DNA of 42,522 nt from Clostridiales bacterium. GTDB taxonomy: Bacteria; Bacillota; Clostridia; Christensenellales; HGM11417. The position numbers and the translations under genes are program-made. The stretch covers positions 1 to 42,522 of the forward strand of contig JAAYQN010000018.1 in NCBI GenBank assembly GCA_012519285.1, given 5' to 3'. This document shows, piece by piece, positions 17,057 through 25,649 of the stretch (the stretch's first letter is position 1; each line of letters opens with the position of its first letter). Below the pieces are notes generated by a model that did not search any database, was not told the origin of the DNA, and saw only the letters and a program-made list of their open reading frames with translations.

Positions 17057-17398
17057 TTAGCTGTTGCCCTTTGATTTTAAAATCTCCGCCTTCACCCTGT
17101 TGTACTTTTCGGATATCTGCAGAAGGTACCTCTGCCTGGCGCTGTAACTTAAGGAATTTAAACATTCCTGGTCGGCGAGCTGCGCGATGGGATTTATGGC
17201 GTCCTCCTCGATAAGCTTTTTCACCTTTTCGTAAAAGAGCCTTTCCTTTTCCTTGTTTTCGCTGTCAGAAAAGCTTGACCTAACTATGTCGTGGTAACTC
17301 TTGTTGAAGGCATTCTTATGGTAGCCGTTTATCAGCCTCATTTTGGCGTCGGCCGCAAGGATCTTGAGATTGCTTTTCTTCTTTTCAGTTTTTGACAT
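17057..17398 (-). CDS. Hypothetical charged helical protein
   Basis: The 113-residue product is soluble, lysine-rich and mostly helical, with no recognisable domain (opening MSKTEKKKSNLKILAADAK). The ATG at 17398 is chosen because GGAG lies 8 bases before it. An earlier in-frame ATG at 17437 would have to be read through that ribosome site. The C-terminal half ('YSARQRYLLQISEKYNRV') suggests an amphipathic helix. Function unknown. Confidence 0.6.
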   Translation of the reverse strand: MSKTEKKKSNLKILAADAKMRLINGYHKNAFNKSYHDIVRSSFSDSENKEKERLFYEKVKKLIEEDAINPIAQLADQECLNSLSYSARQRYLLQISEKYNRVKAEILKSKGNS

Positions 17399-17573
17399 AA
17401 CCGGAGCTCCTGTTACTTGGATTTGGCTTAAAGCCATCGAAAAGCCTCATCTTATGCTCAAAAACCCTTATAGCAAAAGAGGGCAAACTCCTTTGGTTTT
17501 TCGCGCTCTCGCCGGGCTCTAACTTTTGCTTTTTGCCACTACGGCTTTATCTTGCGCAGAAATTTTATCCCGT

Positions 17574-17608
17574 TTAAAAAAATAACGTCTGGATTACCTC
17601 AGACGTTA
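17574..17608 (-). terminator. Terminator of rpsU
   Basis: On the minus strand TAACGTCTG (17608-17600) pairs with CAGACGTTA (17591-17583), and seven or more T residues follow. It begins 15 bases after the rpsU stop. Confidence 0.88.
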
Positions 17609-17622
17609 CGTTATAGCTTGTC

Positions 17623-17802
17623 TTATGACCTGGAATAGCGCTTTCTCGCAGCCTCAGCTTTCTTCTTTCGTTTCACGCTCGGTTTCTCGTAATGTTCCCT
17701 CCTTCGCAGGTCGCCTATGATTCCGTCGCGTGAACATTTACGCTTGAAACGGCGAATGGCACTGTCCAAGGACTCGTTTTCGCCTACTTTGACACAAGAC
17801 AT
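17623..17802 (-). CDS. rpsU: 30S ribosomal protein S21
   Basis: The 59-residue basic protein reads [20 protein letters not shown] and continues with '[20 protein letters not shown]' and a lysine/arginine-rich tail. These are the hallmarks of S21 (VxxxEsldxAlRRFKR and [10 protein letters not shown]). It joins the small ribosomal subunit near the anti-Shine-Dalgarno and aids initiation. An AAGGAGGG ribosome site precedes the ATG. The gene has its own consensus promoter and terminator, so it is monocistronic, as often in Clostridia. Confidence 0.97.
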   Translation of the reverse strand: MSCVKVGENESLDSAIRRFKRKCSRDGIIGDLRRREHYEKPSVKRKKKAEAARKRYSRS

Positions 17803-17865
17803 CTAGACTTCAACCCTCCTTAAGCTTAAAAAGCGGTGTTAATCGGCTTCGACAATATAAATATA

Positions 17866-17893
17866 ATTATACATATTACATAAATCTTGTCAA
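17866..17893 (-). promoter_or_regulatory. Consensus promoter of rpsU
   Basis: On the minus strand a perfect TTGACA (17893-17888) and a perfect TATAAT (17871-17866) are 16 bases apart. The leader is about 55 bases. Confidence 0.9.
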
Positions 17894-17915
17894 CAAAAAA
17901 AGGGCGGGCCTGCCA
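17894..17915 (-). terminator. Weak terminator after the HIT gene
   Basis: A short GC-rich hairpin (GGCAGGCCCGCC on the minus strand) is followed by seven T residues, just after the HIT stop and directly before the rpsU -35 box. The stem is short, so some read-through into rpsU is possible. Confidence 0.5.
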
Positions 17916-17920
17916 AAAAA

Positions 17921-18259
17921 TTACGCGGGCGTCCAGCCCATCTTCTGGCCCGCCAGAATGTGTATGTGAAGGTGCGGCACGGTCTGAAGCGCGTCTTCGC
18001 CCTGGTTTACAACCAGGCGGTAGCCGTTTTCAAGGCCCAGGATGGGTATGAGCTCCTTAAGCTTTTTGAGGCAGCGGCCCAAAACCTGCGCCTGCCCGTC
18101 GCTCATGTCCGCGAGAAACTTATAATGCTGCTTGGGGATGAGAAGGTAATGCTTGTTTGCCGCGGGGTTGATGTCCTTTATCACGATGCACTCGTCATCC
18201 TCATAGAACTTCTGCGAGGGAAGATTGCCCTCTATTATCTTGCAGAACACGCAATCCAT
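17921..18259 (-). CDS. HIT-family nucleotide hydrolase
   Basis: This histidine-triad protein of 112 residues opens with MDCVFCKIIEGNLPSQKFYE and carries the catalytic triad in 'VPHLHIHILAG' (HxHxH) near its end. HINT-type members hydrolyse nucleoside 5'-phosphoramidates such as AMP-lysine. The ATG at 18259 has AGGAGA 8 bases upstream. A longer frame beginning at 18307 merely overlaps mtaB. It is the last gene of the seven-gene chain. The exact substrate is not determined. Confidence 0.93.
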   Translation of the reverse strand: MDCVFCKIIEGNLPSQKFYEDDECIVIKDINPAANKHYLLIPKQHYKFLADMSDGQAQVLGRCLKKLKELIPILGLENGYRLVVNQGEDALQTVPHLHIHILAGQKMGWTPA

Positions 18260-18284
18260 AACAATTCTCCTTTTTCTTTTTATC

Positions 18285-19535
18285 TCAAGGCGCCTCAACT
18301 TCCGCAAGGCGCGCCCTGACGCCGTCTGAATACCTCTCGTAAGGGATAACGCTGTAAATCTCGTTGAGCTTTAAATTACCCTCGGCGTAGAGCTTTAGGT
18401 AATTCTCGCTGTAGCCGCTGCAGAGCCCGCCCTCAAAACTCTCGGTCAAAAGCTGCCTCACCTTGCCGAGGTTTTGGCTGATAAACTGCCCCTTAAGCCG
18501 GAACTTCAGCCGCTTAAGCTCCTCTTCCCTTTCCTTCACGATAGCCTTGTCCAGTGGCTTGAGCTTTGCCGCCGCCGTGCCCTCCCTGGGCGAGTAATTG
18601 AAAATGTGGATGTCTGAAAACCTCGCGCGCCGCGCCACCTCGAGAGTCTTTATAAAATCCTCCTCGCTCTCGGTGGGAAAGCCGCATATGATGTCGGTTG
18701 TCACGGCCGCCTCGGGAAAATACTCGCGGATGAGCTCCACCGAGCTCAAAAATTCCTCGGCGGTATAGTGCCGGTTCATGCTCTTTAGCACCCTGTCGCT
18801 CCCCGACTGAAGGGAAAGGTGGAAGTGCGGGCAGAACTTTTTCAGTTTTTTGAGCGCTTCGAGCAGGTTGCGGCCCGCTATCCCCGCCTCGAGTGAGCCT
18901 AGCCTTATCCTCACGTCGAGGTCGGACAGTTGCTCAATGAGCTTGTCCAGCCCTCCCTCATAGTCCGATATGTTAATCCCCGTGAACACGAATTCCTTAA
19001 CGCTGCCTGAGAGGGAGGCTATCTCCCGCCTTATGCTCTCGGGGTTTCTGCTCCTGCTCCGCCCCCTGAGGTAAGGTATTATGCAGTAAGAGCAAAAGCT
19101 GTCGCACCCGTCCTGAATCTTTACAAATGCCCTGGTGCGGAGGTTGCCCTTTCTCAGGACATCCTCGTAAACGCCTGAGGGAGGGCCCACGAAGACGCCT
19201 TCTCTGCCCAAAAGGTTCACTATCTCCCTTTTGCCCGCGGTGCCGCACACCACCTTGACGTTCTTTTTCCCGATAAAAGCCTGCGCGTCTTTCTGTGAGG
19301 CGCAGCCCACGATGTAGATAGGGGCGTCGGGATTTAGCTTATGAATCTTGGTTATCATCTGCCGGGACTTTCTTTCCGCTTCCCTGGTGACGGCGCAGGT
19401 ATTGATTATATAGGCGTCGCACACAGAGAGCTGGTCGGTGACGCTGCAGCCTCTCTCCCGCAGCGCGTCGGCTATGCTCTCGCTCTCGTATTGGTTTACC
19501 TTGCAGCCCAACGTAAAGACGCAGACCCTATTCAA
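18285..19535 (-). CDS. mtaB: tRNA t6A37 methylthiotransferase MtaB
   Basis: This radical SAM enzyme adds a methylthio group to t6A37 of ANN-decoding tRNAs. The N-terminal UPF0004 domain holds cluster cysteines in 'TLGCKVNQYES', 'INTCAVT' and 'VGCASQ'. The radical SAM motif is 'CDSFCSYCIIPYLRGRSRSR'. A C-terminal TRAM-like region ends the protein. I take the TTG at 19535, overlapping the rsmE stop and 8-9 bases behind GGGG. The alternative TTG at 19556 would add seven residues. The start is thus translationally coupled to rsmE. About 416 residues, usual for MtaB. Confidence 0.93.
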   Translation of the reverse strand: MNRVCVFTLGCKVNQYESESIADALRERGCSVTDQLSVCDAYIINTCAVTREAERKSRQMITKIHKLNPDAPIYIVGCASQKDAQAFIGKKNVKVVCGTAGKREIVNLLGREGVFVGPPSGVYEDVLRKGNLRTRAFVKIQDGCDSFCSYCIIPYLRGRSRSRNPESIRREIASLSGSVKEFVFTGINISDYEGGLDKLIEQLSDLDVRIRLGSLEAGIAGRNLLEALKKLKKFCPHFHLSLQSGSDRVLKSMNRHYTAEEFLSSVELIREYFPEAAVTTDIICGFPTESEEDFIKTLEVARRARFSDIHIFNYSPREGTAAAKLKPLDKAIVKEREEELKRLKFRLKGQFISQNLGKVRQLLTESFEGGLCSGYSENYLKLYAEGNLKLNEIYSVIPYERYSDGVRARLAEVEAP

Positions 19536-20271
19536 ATGCCCATTCCCCCGCTTCAAAGAGGATGGCGGACGCCGCCGCTATCGCCGCCGTGTCGGCCTTT
19601 AAGACGGTCTTGCCCAGCGTGACGGGCTTAAAGCCCTTTTGAAGGGCCAGGCTCACCTCTTCCTCGGCAAAGCCGCCCTCGGGGCCTATCGCCACCGCGA
19701 CGCTAATCCCCCGCTCTACGCCGGAAAGCGCTTCCTTTAAGGTGGCCTTTCTCTCCCCCTCATACGCTATAATCTTTATGTTGTAGTCCTCCACGCTGTC
19801 GAGAGCGACATTAAAGCCCATTATTTCGGTTACCTCCATAGGCACTGCGCGCTTGCATTGCTTTGACGATTCCAGCGCAGCGCGGCGCAGCCTCTCCGCC
19901 CTGTTGCTCTCCCCCCTGACCACGCAATTTTTGCTTACGAAGGGGATGAGCAAATGCGCGCCGAGCTCGGAGAGCTTGACCGCCTGCCAATCACCTGCGT
20001 CGCCCTTGAGCAGAGCGCAGAGCATGGCCAGCCTGATGTGGGTGTGCCTGTGGTTTTTCTCCTTTGAAAGCACTTGCAGCTGCGCCCTCTTCTTGGTAAT
20101 GGCGATTATCTCGGCGGTATAGTCGTAGCCGTCGCCGTTGAGCAAAATGACCTTATCACCCTTTTGATGGCGCATGACGTTGGCAATATGGTTGTGCTCA
20201 GGGCCCTCTATGCTGACCAGGCAGCCCTCGCCGAGCGGTACTTGCGCAGTATATCTCTTAAGGTCAGCCAT
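19528..20271 (-). CDS. rsmE: 16S rRNA m3U1498 methyltransferase RsmE
   Basis: This SPOUT methyltransferase for U1498 of 16S rRNA has 247 residues. An N-terminal PUA-like domain contains 'HIANVMRHQKGDKVILLNGDG'. The knotted C-terminal domain contains 'VAIGPEGGFAEEEV' and 'LGKTVLKADTAAIAA', which bind S-adenosylmethionine. It overlaps prmA by eight bases and mtaB by a few, so the three ribosome/tRNA modification genes are coupled. Confidence 0.95.
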   Translation of the reverse strand: MADLKRYTAQVPLGEGCLVSIEGPEHNHIANVMRHQKGDKVILLNGDGYDYTAEIIAITKKRAQLQVLSKEKNHRHTHIRLAMLCALLKGDAGDWQAVKLSELGAHLLIPFVSKNCVVRGESNRAERLRRAALESSKQCKRAVPMEVTEIMGFNVALDSVEDYNIKIIAYEGERKATLKEALSGVERGISVAVAIGPEGGFAEEEVSLALQKGFKPVTLGKTVLKADTAAIAAASAILFEAGEWAFE

Positions 20272-21196
20272 ACTGTTTCCTCATGGAAAGGGCAAACCAT
20301 TCGCCCTTCCTCAAAACCCTTATCTTCTCAAACCCCGCCTCCTCATAGGCGTCGGTTACGCCGACCAGCTTGCCCTCGATTATCCCGGAAAGGATGATGG
20401 CGCCGCCCTTTTTCAGGCGGGCGCAAACCTTGTCTCGGTAGCCGATGAGCACCTCCGCCACTATGTTCATCAGCGCCAGATCGCAGCTGATATGGGGAAG
20501 CTCTCTCGAAATATTAGCCTTGTCCTCCACGCCGTTAAGGTGGACGCAATTTGCGGAAGCCTCAAGCGCAAGGGAATCGATGTCCATAAAGTATGCTTTT
20601 TGCGCACCAAGCTTTAAGGCGCACACTCCTAAAATGCCGCTGCCGCAGCCTATATCGAACACAGTTTTTCCCGCAAGATCAAAATCCTGCATAAGCTCTA
20701 TGCACATCGCCGTGGTCTCGTGCTCGCCCGTGCCGAACACCATCCCGGGGTCAATCAGCACCTTGGCCTTGCCTTTTGCCTCAAGCTCTATCCACTTGGG
20801 GCAAATGACTATTTCGCCGATATGGATTGGCCTAAAGTGGTTTTTCCACGCGTCCCGCCACTTGCTGTCGTCGATATCCCTCGTTACTATCTCCAGGGAG
20901 CCGAAGTTCAAGCCGCCTCCGCTGTTTTCCTTCATCTTATTGAACGCCTCTTGTACACGCTCGAGCTGTTCCTGCCACGAGCCAATCGGCGCATAGCCTT
21001 TGACTATGGCGACGCCGTCAGGCATGTCTAAGAGCTTGTCGTCAACGTAATCCCATGCGGCGTGGCTTTTCAGCAGCTCCACGATATCCTTCTTGTCGCT
21101 TATGCTGACGCCGCTGCCGCCCTCGCTGAAGAAGGCGTCCGCCACGAGGTCGGCTGCCTCGCTTGTTGTGTAAACCGATATCTCCTTAAACGTCAT
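20264..21196 (-). CDS. prmA: Ribosomal protein L11 methyltransferase PrmA
   Basis: PrmA methylates lysine and N-terminal amino groups of ribosomal protein L11. The 310-residue protein opens with 'FKEISVYTTSEAADLVADA'. Its S-adenosylmethionine site is 'KTVFDIGCGSGILGVCALKL', preceded by 'DPGMVFGTGEHETTAMC', the PrmA hallmark. 'DLALMNIVAEVLI' is the catalytic N-[IVL]-x-A block. It overlaps plsY upstream by 11 bases. Confidence 0.95.
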   Translation of the reverse strand: MTFKEISVYTTSEAADLVADAFFSEGGSGVSISDKKDIVELLKSHAAWDYVDDKLLDMPDGVAIVKGYAPIGSWQEQLERVQEAFNKMKENSGGGLNFGSLEIVTRDIDDSKWRDAWKNHFRPIHIGEIVICPKWIELEAKGKAKVLIDPGMVFGTGEHETTAMCIELMQDFDLAGKTVFDIGCGSGILGVCALKLGAQKAYFMDIDSLALEASANCVHLNGVEDKANISRELPHISCDLALMNIVAEVLIGYRDKVCARLKKGGAIILSGIIEGKLVGVTDAYEEAGFEKIRVLRKGEWFALSMRKQYG

Positions 21197-21899
21197 CGCC
21201 GGTTTCCCTTTTCTTCTTGCGCCTCTTGGGCTTTAATATGTCGATTAGCCTGGTTTTGTGCTCCTTCCCCATCATAAGCCTGTAGAGGTTGCTCCTGTGC
21301 GCGAACCACGTCAAAAAACACATTCCCAGCAGCAAAAAGCACAACGCAAGAAGGTTTGTGTCGGCGGGATAGGAGCTGTTGTACCTGTAGCCCTCTATGC
21401 AGCACATCAGCGTTATCATTATGAGATTTCCCACCGAGCCGTATTCAAATAGGATTATATATATTAAGGATATGGCTAAGGCAATGAGGGTGAGTACGGG
21501 GTTTATGATGAGAAAAACCCCCAGCGTCGTCGCTATGCCCTTGCCGCCCTTGAACCTGAGCGTGACGGGGTAAATGTGCCCCAGCACCGCGAAAAAGCCG
21601 GCTGTGTACATGGCGATGAACGTCGCTATCTCCTTGCCGCCGCTCAGTCCGAGATTTTGGAATATCATCTTAGCGGCAAAGACGGGCAGCGCGCCCTTTA
21701 TTATGTCGAGGATAAGAGTCAAAAGGCCCATCTTGGCACCGAAATTCCTCATCATGTTCATGGTGCCGGGGTTGCCGCTCCCCAGCTCCCTGACGTCCTT
21801 GTTGCGGCTTCTCGACAGCAACACCGCGAAGTTGATGTTGCCGATAAAGTACGCCGTCAAGGCTATCAGAAACAGTATCCACAATGCCTTGCCCTGCAT
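21186..21899 (-). CDS. plsY: Glycerol-3-phosphate acyltransferase PlsY
   Basis: PlsY transfers an acyl group from acyl-phosphate to glycerol-3-phosphate, the first step of phospholipid synthesis. This polytopic 237-residue protein has the three family motifs 'GSGNPGTMNMMRNFG', 'RFKGGKGIATTLG' and a late 'RSNLYRLMMGKEHKTR' region. An extra lysine/arginine-rich tail (KPKRRKKKRE) is present. It lies 10 bases after der, within the same operon. Confidence 0.93.
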   Translation of the reverse strand: MQGKALWILFLIALTAYFIGNINFAVLLSRSRNKDVRELGSGNPGTMNMMRNFGAKMGLLTLILDIIKGALPVFAAKMIFQNLGLSGGKEIATFIAMYTAGFFAVLGHIYPVTLRFKGGKGIATTLGVFLIINPVLTLIALAISLIYIILFEYGSVGNLIMITLMCCIEGYRYNSSYPADTNLLALCFLLLGMCFLTWFAHRSNLYRLMMGKEHKTRLIDILKPKRRKKKRETGDDV

Positions 21900-21909
21900 A
21901 GAAACCTCT

Positions 21910-23229
21910 TCATTCCGACTTGCTTTTTGCCTTAATCCTTATGGTAGTGCCATCCAACCCCAGTGCCTGCCTTATACGGTTTTCCAGGTACCTTTCGTAC
22001 GAGAAATGGAGCAGCTTTGCGTCGTTGCAGAAAAGCACAAAGGTGGGGGGCTTTATCGATGCCTGAGTGGCGTAGTAAATCTTAAGCCTTCTTCCCTTGT
22101 AGGAAGGCGGCTCGGAAACCGATACCGCGTCTGCGATTATGTCGTTAAGAATACCCGTTTGGACGCGAAAGCAGCTCTTCTCATACACGTAATCGGCGAG
22201 GGGGAAAATCCTGCCTGCCCGCTTTCCCTTAAGCGCCGAGATGTAGACGCTCTTGAAGTAATTCATGAACTTGAGCTTTTCCCTTAAATCCGCCTCAAAT
22301 TTGTTGACGGTGTGTGAGTCTTTGCCCTCTATCTTGTCCCATTTGTTCATGGCGACGATAGCGGGCTTTCCTTCCTCGTGGATGTAGCCGCATATCCTGA
22401 CGTCCTGCTCGAAAACGCCCGCCTCTGCATCGATGACGACGACGCACACGTCAGCCCTTTTGATGGCGGCGAGCGCGCGCATGACGCTGTATGCCTCCAC
22501 GTTATCGTCGATGGAGCGCTTCCTGCGGATGCCGGCGGTGTCAATTATGTTGTACTTTTTGCCCTCGTATTCGAGCAGGGTATCCACGGCGTCCCTGGTG
22601 GTGCCGGGGATGTCGCTCACTATGGTCCTCTCGTACCCCACCAGCTTGTTTACGAGGCTGGATTTGCCGGCGTTGGGCCTTCCCACGACCGCTATATTTA
22701 TTATATCGCTCTGCCCGTCGTCTATGACCTCTTCGGGGAAATTTTTTATAAGCTCGTCTAAAAGCTCGGCGATGCCGTTGCCCGAAATGGATGAAACGGG
22801 AAAGACGGCGTCAAAGCCGAGGCTGTAAAACTCGTAGGCGGAGGGCAAAAAATCATTGTTGTCGACCTTGTTCACCGCGACGAAAACCTTTTTGTCGCTC
22901 TTTCTGAGAATGGCCGCGACCTCATCGTCATCCGAAGTCACGCCCGTGCGGCAGTCGGTAACTAATATGATGAAGTCGCCGGTCTCAAGCGCCACCTCGG
23001 CCTGCCTCATTATGTGCTTCTTTATGATGTCGTCGCTGTCGGGATCGAGGCCGCCCGTGTCGATGAGCGTAAAATGCCTGCCGCACCACTCCGCGTCCGC
23101 ATAAATGCGGTCCCGGGTGATGCCCGGCGTGTCCTCCACTATGGAAATCCTCTTGCCTATGACTTTGTTGAAGAAAGTGGACTTGCCCACGTTGGGCCGC
23201 CCCACTATCGCGACCAAAGGTTTTGCCAT
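21910..23229 (-). CDS. der: Ribosome-assembly GTPase Der (EngA)
   Basis: Der has two consecutive GTPase domains and a KH-like C-terminal domain and assists 50S subunit assembly. Both P-loops are seen: 'VAIVGRPNVGKST' near the N-terminus and 'AVVGRPNAGKSSLVN' at about residue 180. The switch elements 'DTPGITRDR' and 'DIPGTTRDAVD' and NKVD/NKWD specificity motifs are also present. ATG at 23229 overlaps the DUF512 stop (TGATG) and lies properly behind GGAGAGG. The GTG one codon earlier is too close to it. About 439 residues. Confidence 0.97.
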   Translation of the reverse strand: MAKPLVAIVGRPNVGKSTFFNKVIGKRISIVEDTPGITRDRIYADAEWCGRHFTLIDTGGLDPDSDDIIKKHIMRQAEVALETGDFIILVTDCRTGVTSDDDEVAAILRKSDKKVFVAVNKVDNNDFLPSAYEFYSLGFDAVFPVSSISGNGIAELLDELIKNFPEEVIDDGQSDIINIAVVGRPNAGKSSLVNKLVGYERTIVSDIPGTTRDAVDTLLEYEGKKYNIIDTAGIRRKRSIDDNVEAYSVMRALAAIKRADVCVVVIDAEAGVFEQDVRICGYIHEEGKPAIVAMNKWDKIEGKDSHTVNKFEADLREKLKFMNYFKSVYISALKGKRAGRIFPLADYVYEKSCFRVQTGILNDIIADAVSVSEPPSYKGRRLKIYYATQASIKPPTFVLFCNDAKLLHFSYERYLENRIRQALGLDGTTIRIKAKSKSE

Positions 23230-24500
23230 CACACCTCTCCTGTCAGCGCGTCGAAGAAGCTGTAGCCGTTTGCCTCACATACCTTTACGTCGGCGCCCAG
23301 CCTCTTTTCAAGATCGGCCACGCTCACGCCATCCAAAAACACGTTCTCAAATTGTCTGAGCATGGAGCGAGGGATAAGCACTTCCTTTCCCTTCGCCCGC
23401 TCCCCCAGCGCCGAGATTATGTCGCCCGCGGTGATTAGGCCAGTCACCGTGACACTGTCGCCGAAAAAATTATTCTCAACAGCTGCCACCTCGACGCTGG
23501 GCAAATAATTTATCGTCTGGTAGCGCTCCACCAGGAAGCAGATAAAATTGAAAGAGCTCTTTCCCGTTACGACGACCACTTCCCTCTGCCTGGGCCGCGC
23601 CTTTGAGAGCACCTGCTCAAACTCCCTCTCGAACTTCCTTATAAGGCCGACACCGTTTTCTATCTGCTCAAACTCGCCGTATCTCTCATAGGGCAGAAGG
23701 GCTATGCCTGCCTTCAGGTACATTTCGTCGGAACAGTAGCAAAAGCCGGGGTACCTTTGGCATATCCCTATCGCGGCGAGCGCCTCTTTCTTGCCCACGG
23801 GCGGAATTTGGGGCAGCCCCTGCCTATGCTTTGTAAGGCCCACCGGCACAACTGCGACGCTCTTTACGTTGGGGTAAAAACCGTACAATTTTTCCAGCGT
23901 GTCTTCAAGCACCTTGCCGTCGTTTATGCCGGGGCAGAGCACGACCTGGCAATGCATCTGTATCCCGTGCGAGGAAAATTTGCCGATAAGCTCCATCGCT
24001 CCCCCCGCCCTGCGGCTGCCCATCATCCTGCGGCGCACCTCGGGGTCGGCGGCGTGTACGGATATATACAAGGGACTGAATCTCCTCTCGATTATCCTGT
24101 TAATGTCCGCCTCGCTCAAATTGGTCAGTGTAATATAGTTTCCCGTTACGAGGGAGAGGCGGAAATCGTCGTCCTTTACGTAGAGCGATTCCCTCAGGTT
24201 TTTGGGAAGTTGGTCGATAAAGCAGAACACGCACCTGTTCTGGCAGCGCCTAGGCACGATTTCGGCGCTCTCGTCAAAATCGAGGCCAAGCCGCTCGTCG
24301 GGATATTTTTCTATATCATGCTCTTCCACCCTACCGTCGGCTTTTCTCACGGTGAGGGAAAATTTTTCAGCCGCGTCGAAGTAAAGGTATTCGAGGATAT
24401 CGGCGTCATAGCCGCCGCCGAAATCCAGAATGACGTCGCCGGACTCAAGGCCGATCTCCCAACCGACGCCGCCTTCACACACCCTGGCTATCTTTAACAT
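23229..24500 (-). CDS. DUF512 radical SAM protein with N-terminal PDZ-like domain
   Basis: The protein (423 residues from ATG 24500) starts with a PDZ-like segment of about 60 residues. It has the radical SAM cysteines Cys86, Cys90 and Cys93 in 'RRCQNRCVFCFIDQLPKN' and the family-defining 'DDFRLSLVTGNYITLTNL'. The C-terminal DUF512 region contains 'VVVVTGKSSFNF' and 'VTVTGLITAGDI'. It is conserved next to der in Clostridia; its reaction is not known. The frame is open 117 codons further upstream, but that part is low-complexity and lies over the promoter. A -10 box ends 6 bases before the ATG, implying a leaderless transcript. Confidence 0.9.
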   Translation of the reverse strand: MLKIARVCEGGVGWEIGLESGDVILDFGGGYDADILEYLYFDAAEKFSLTVRKADGRVEEHDIEKYPDERLGLDFDESAEIVPRRCQNRCVFCFIDQLPKNLRESLYVKDDDFRLSLVTGNYITLTNLSEADINRIIERRFSPLYISVHAADPEVRRRMMGSRRAGGAMELIGKFSSHGIQMHCQVVLCPGINDGKVLEDTLEKLYGFYPNVKSVAVVPVGLTKHRQGLPQIPPVGKKEALAAIGICQRYPGFCYCSDEMYLKAGIALLPYERYGEFEQIENGVGLIRKFEREFEQVLSKARPRQREVVVVTGKSSFNFICFLVERYQTINYLPSVEVAAVENNFFGDSVTVTGLITAGDIISALGERAKGKEVLIPRSMLRQFENVFLDGVSVADLEKRLGADVKVCEANGYSFFDALTGEV

Positions 24501-24506
24501 ATAATA

Positions 24507-24535
24507 ATTATATTGCAAAACAGCCTTAAAGTAAA
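24507..24535 (-). promoter_or_regulatory. Promoter of the DUF512-der chain
   Basis: On the minus strand -35 TTTACT (24535-24530) and a perfect -10 TATAAT (24512-24507) are 17 bases apart. The expected transcript start falls on the ATG at 24500, and no ribosome site is present. Confidence 0.6.
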
Positions 24536-24764
24536 GCATAAGGGTCGCTAAAGGCCTTTCATGCATTTTCTCATTCATTTTTGGGAAAAATATGAGATTG
24601 GCAAAGAGAAAAGGCTTATAAGTATTTTTTCTCATCCATTTTTTTGAATAACCCCGCCTTTGGGGCAAAAAACTATGGGTGGGCGGAAAACGCGAATTTG
24701 CTTTTGAAAGAAATGTACGTTTTATTGATTGAAGCTCTTTAAATAAAATCACAAGGTGAACAGA

Positions 24765-25433
24765 ATGCGTATAGCGAGCAAAATCTTGGGAATTATTACT
24801 TTTTTGTTTTCCTTGGCATCCTTTTTGGTTGCGTATTTTAAGTCGGTGCACAGCCCGGTGGAATACAAGTACGTGCTGCTGCTGTGCGCAGTCGCGGCAC
24901 TGTTCGCGTTATTGCCTCCCATTGTCTCAAAGGTGTTCAAGTGGCAGATGCCGTATTTTCTCAGGATTTTCCTCTACGTGTACATAATCTGCGGGATAAT
25001 TCTTGGCAACGTGTACGATTTTTACTACCGCATACGGCTGTGGGATAAGCTGCTGCACTTTTTCAGCGGCATTCTGTTAATGGTTTCTGGCATCATTTTG
25101 ATAAATATCTTTACCGAAAAGGGTTATATCAGGCTTAACCGGGCCTTTACGGTCGTCGTAGCGCTGCTGTTTACAATGGCAATAGGGAGTATCTGGGAAT
25201 TTATAGAATACGGAATAGACTGCTGGCTCGACGTCAATATGCAGCGCTACATGCTTCCTGACGGCACACTGCTGAGAGGGCAGGATGCAGTCCACGACAG
25301 TATGCTGGATATGATAGCAGCTTTTGCGGGCGCGCTCATAACCTCGATATATCTTGCCATAAGGGGAAGCTTCCGCAGCAAAGCCGCGGGCAAGCTTTCA
25401 GCCGCCGACATGACCGACAATCCGACGGCGTAA
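24765..25433 (+). CDS. DUF2238-like integral membrane protein
   Basis: The 222-residue protein has about six membrane helices. Family-like blocks are 'LWDKLLHFFSGILLM', 'TMAIGSIWEFIEYGIDCW' and 'GQDAVHDSMLDMIAAFAGA', which carry conserved Asp, His and Glu residues of the DUF2238 (YjdF-type) group. Function is unknown. The ATG at 24765 is chosen because AAGGTGA (24753-24759) lies 5 bases before it. The GTG at 24756 sits inside that site. It is transcribed divergently from the DUF512 gene, with 260 bases between. Confidence 0.75.
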   Translation: MRIASKILGIITFLFSLASFLVAYFKSVHSPVEYKYVLLLCAVAALFALLPPIVSKVFKWQMPYFLRIFLYVYIICGIILGNVYDFYYRIRLWDKLLHFFSGILLMVSGIILINIFTEKGYIRLNRAFTVVVALLFTMAIGSIWEFIEYGIDCWLDVNMQRYMLPDGTLLRGQDAVHDSMLDMIAAFAGALITSIYLAIRGSFRSKAAGKLSAADMTDNPTA

Positions 25434-25505
25434 ACATCGCCGCAATCAAAGCTAATAGGAGAAAATCCTCTTATTGTTTGAGGAATATACTTAATTAAAG
25501 ATAAA

Positions 25506-25550
25506 CAATAAAAAAGGACAACCGTTGCAATTCCTTGCCGGGTATGTCCT
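25506..25550 (-). terminator. Distal terminator of the ABC ATPase gene
   Basis: On the minus strand AGGACA (25550-25545) pairs with TGTCCT (25520-25515), with an inner CCGGCAA/TTGC..CGG stem. A run of T residues follows. It lies about 100 bases after the ATPase stop, behind a nearer hairpin. Confidence 0.6.
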
Positions 25551-25614
25551 CGCCTTGCATTTAAAAGGGGGGCGCAGGGGCTTTTCCCAGGCCTCTGCGT
25601 TATTCAAAAAGTAA

Positions 25615-25640
25615 AGCCGCGAGGGTTTTTCCCCGCGGCT
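25615..25640 (-). terminator. Proximal terminator of the ABC ATPase gene
   Basis: AGCCGCG (25615-25621) pairs with CGCGGCT (25634-25640), extended by GGG/CCC around a T-rich loop. On the minus strand TTTACTTTTT follows. It begins 10 bases after the ATPase stop. Confidence 0.8.
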
Positions 25641-25649
25641 GCTTATATT

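Noticed and set aside
23757-24497. 246-codon plus-strand open frame opposite the DUF512 gene
   Set aside because: Antisense shadow of a well-conserved gene, with no ribosome site.
24501-24851. 117-codon N-terminal extension of the DUF512 frame
   Set aside because: Low-complexity translation covering the promoter; the family's PDZ-like domain starts at the ATG at 24500.
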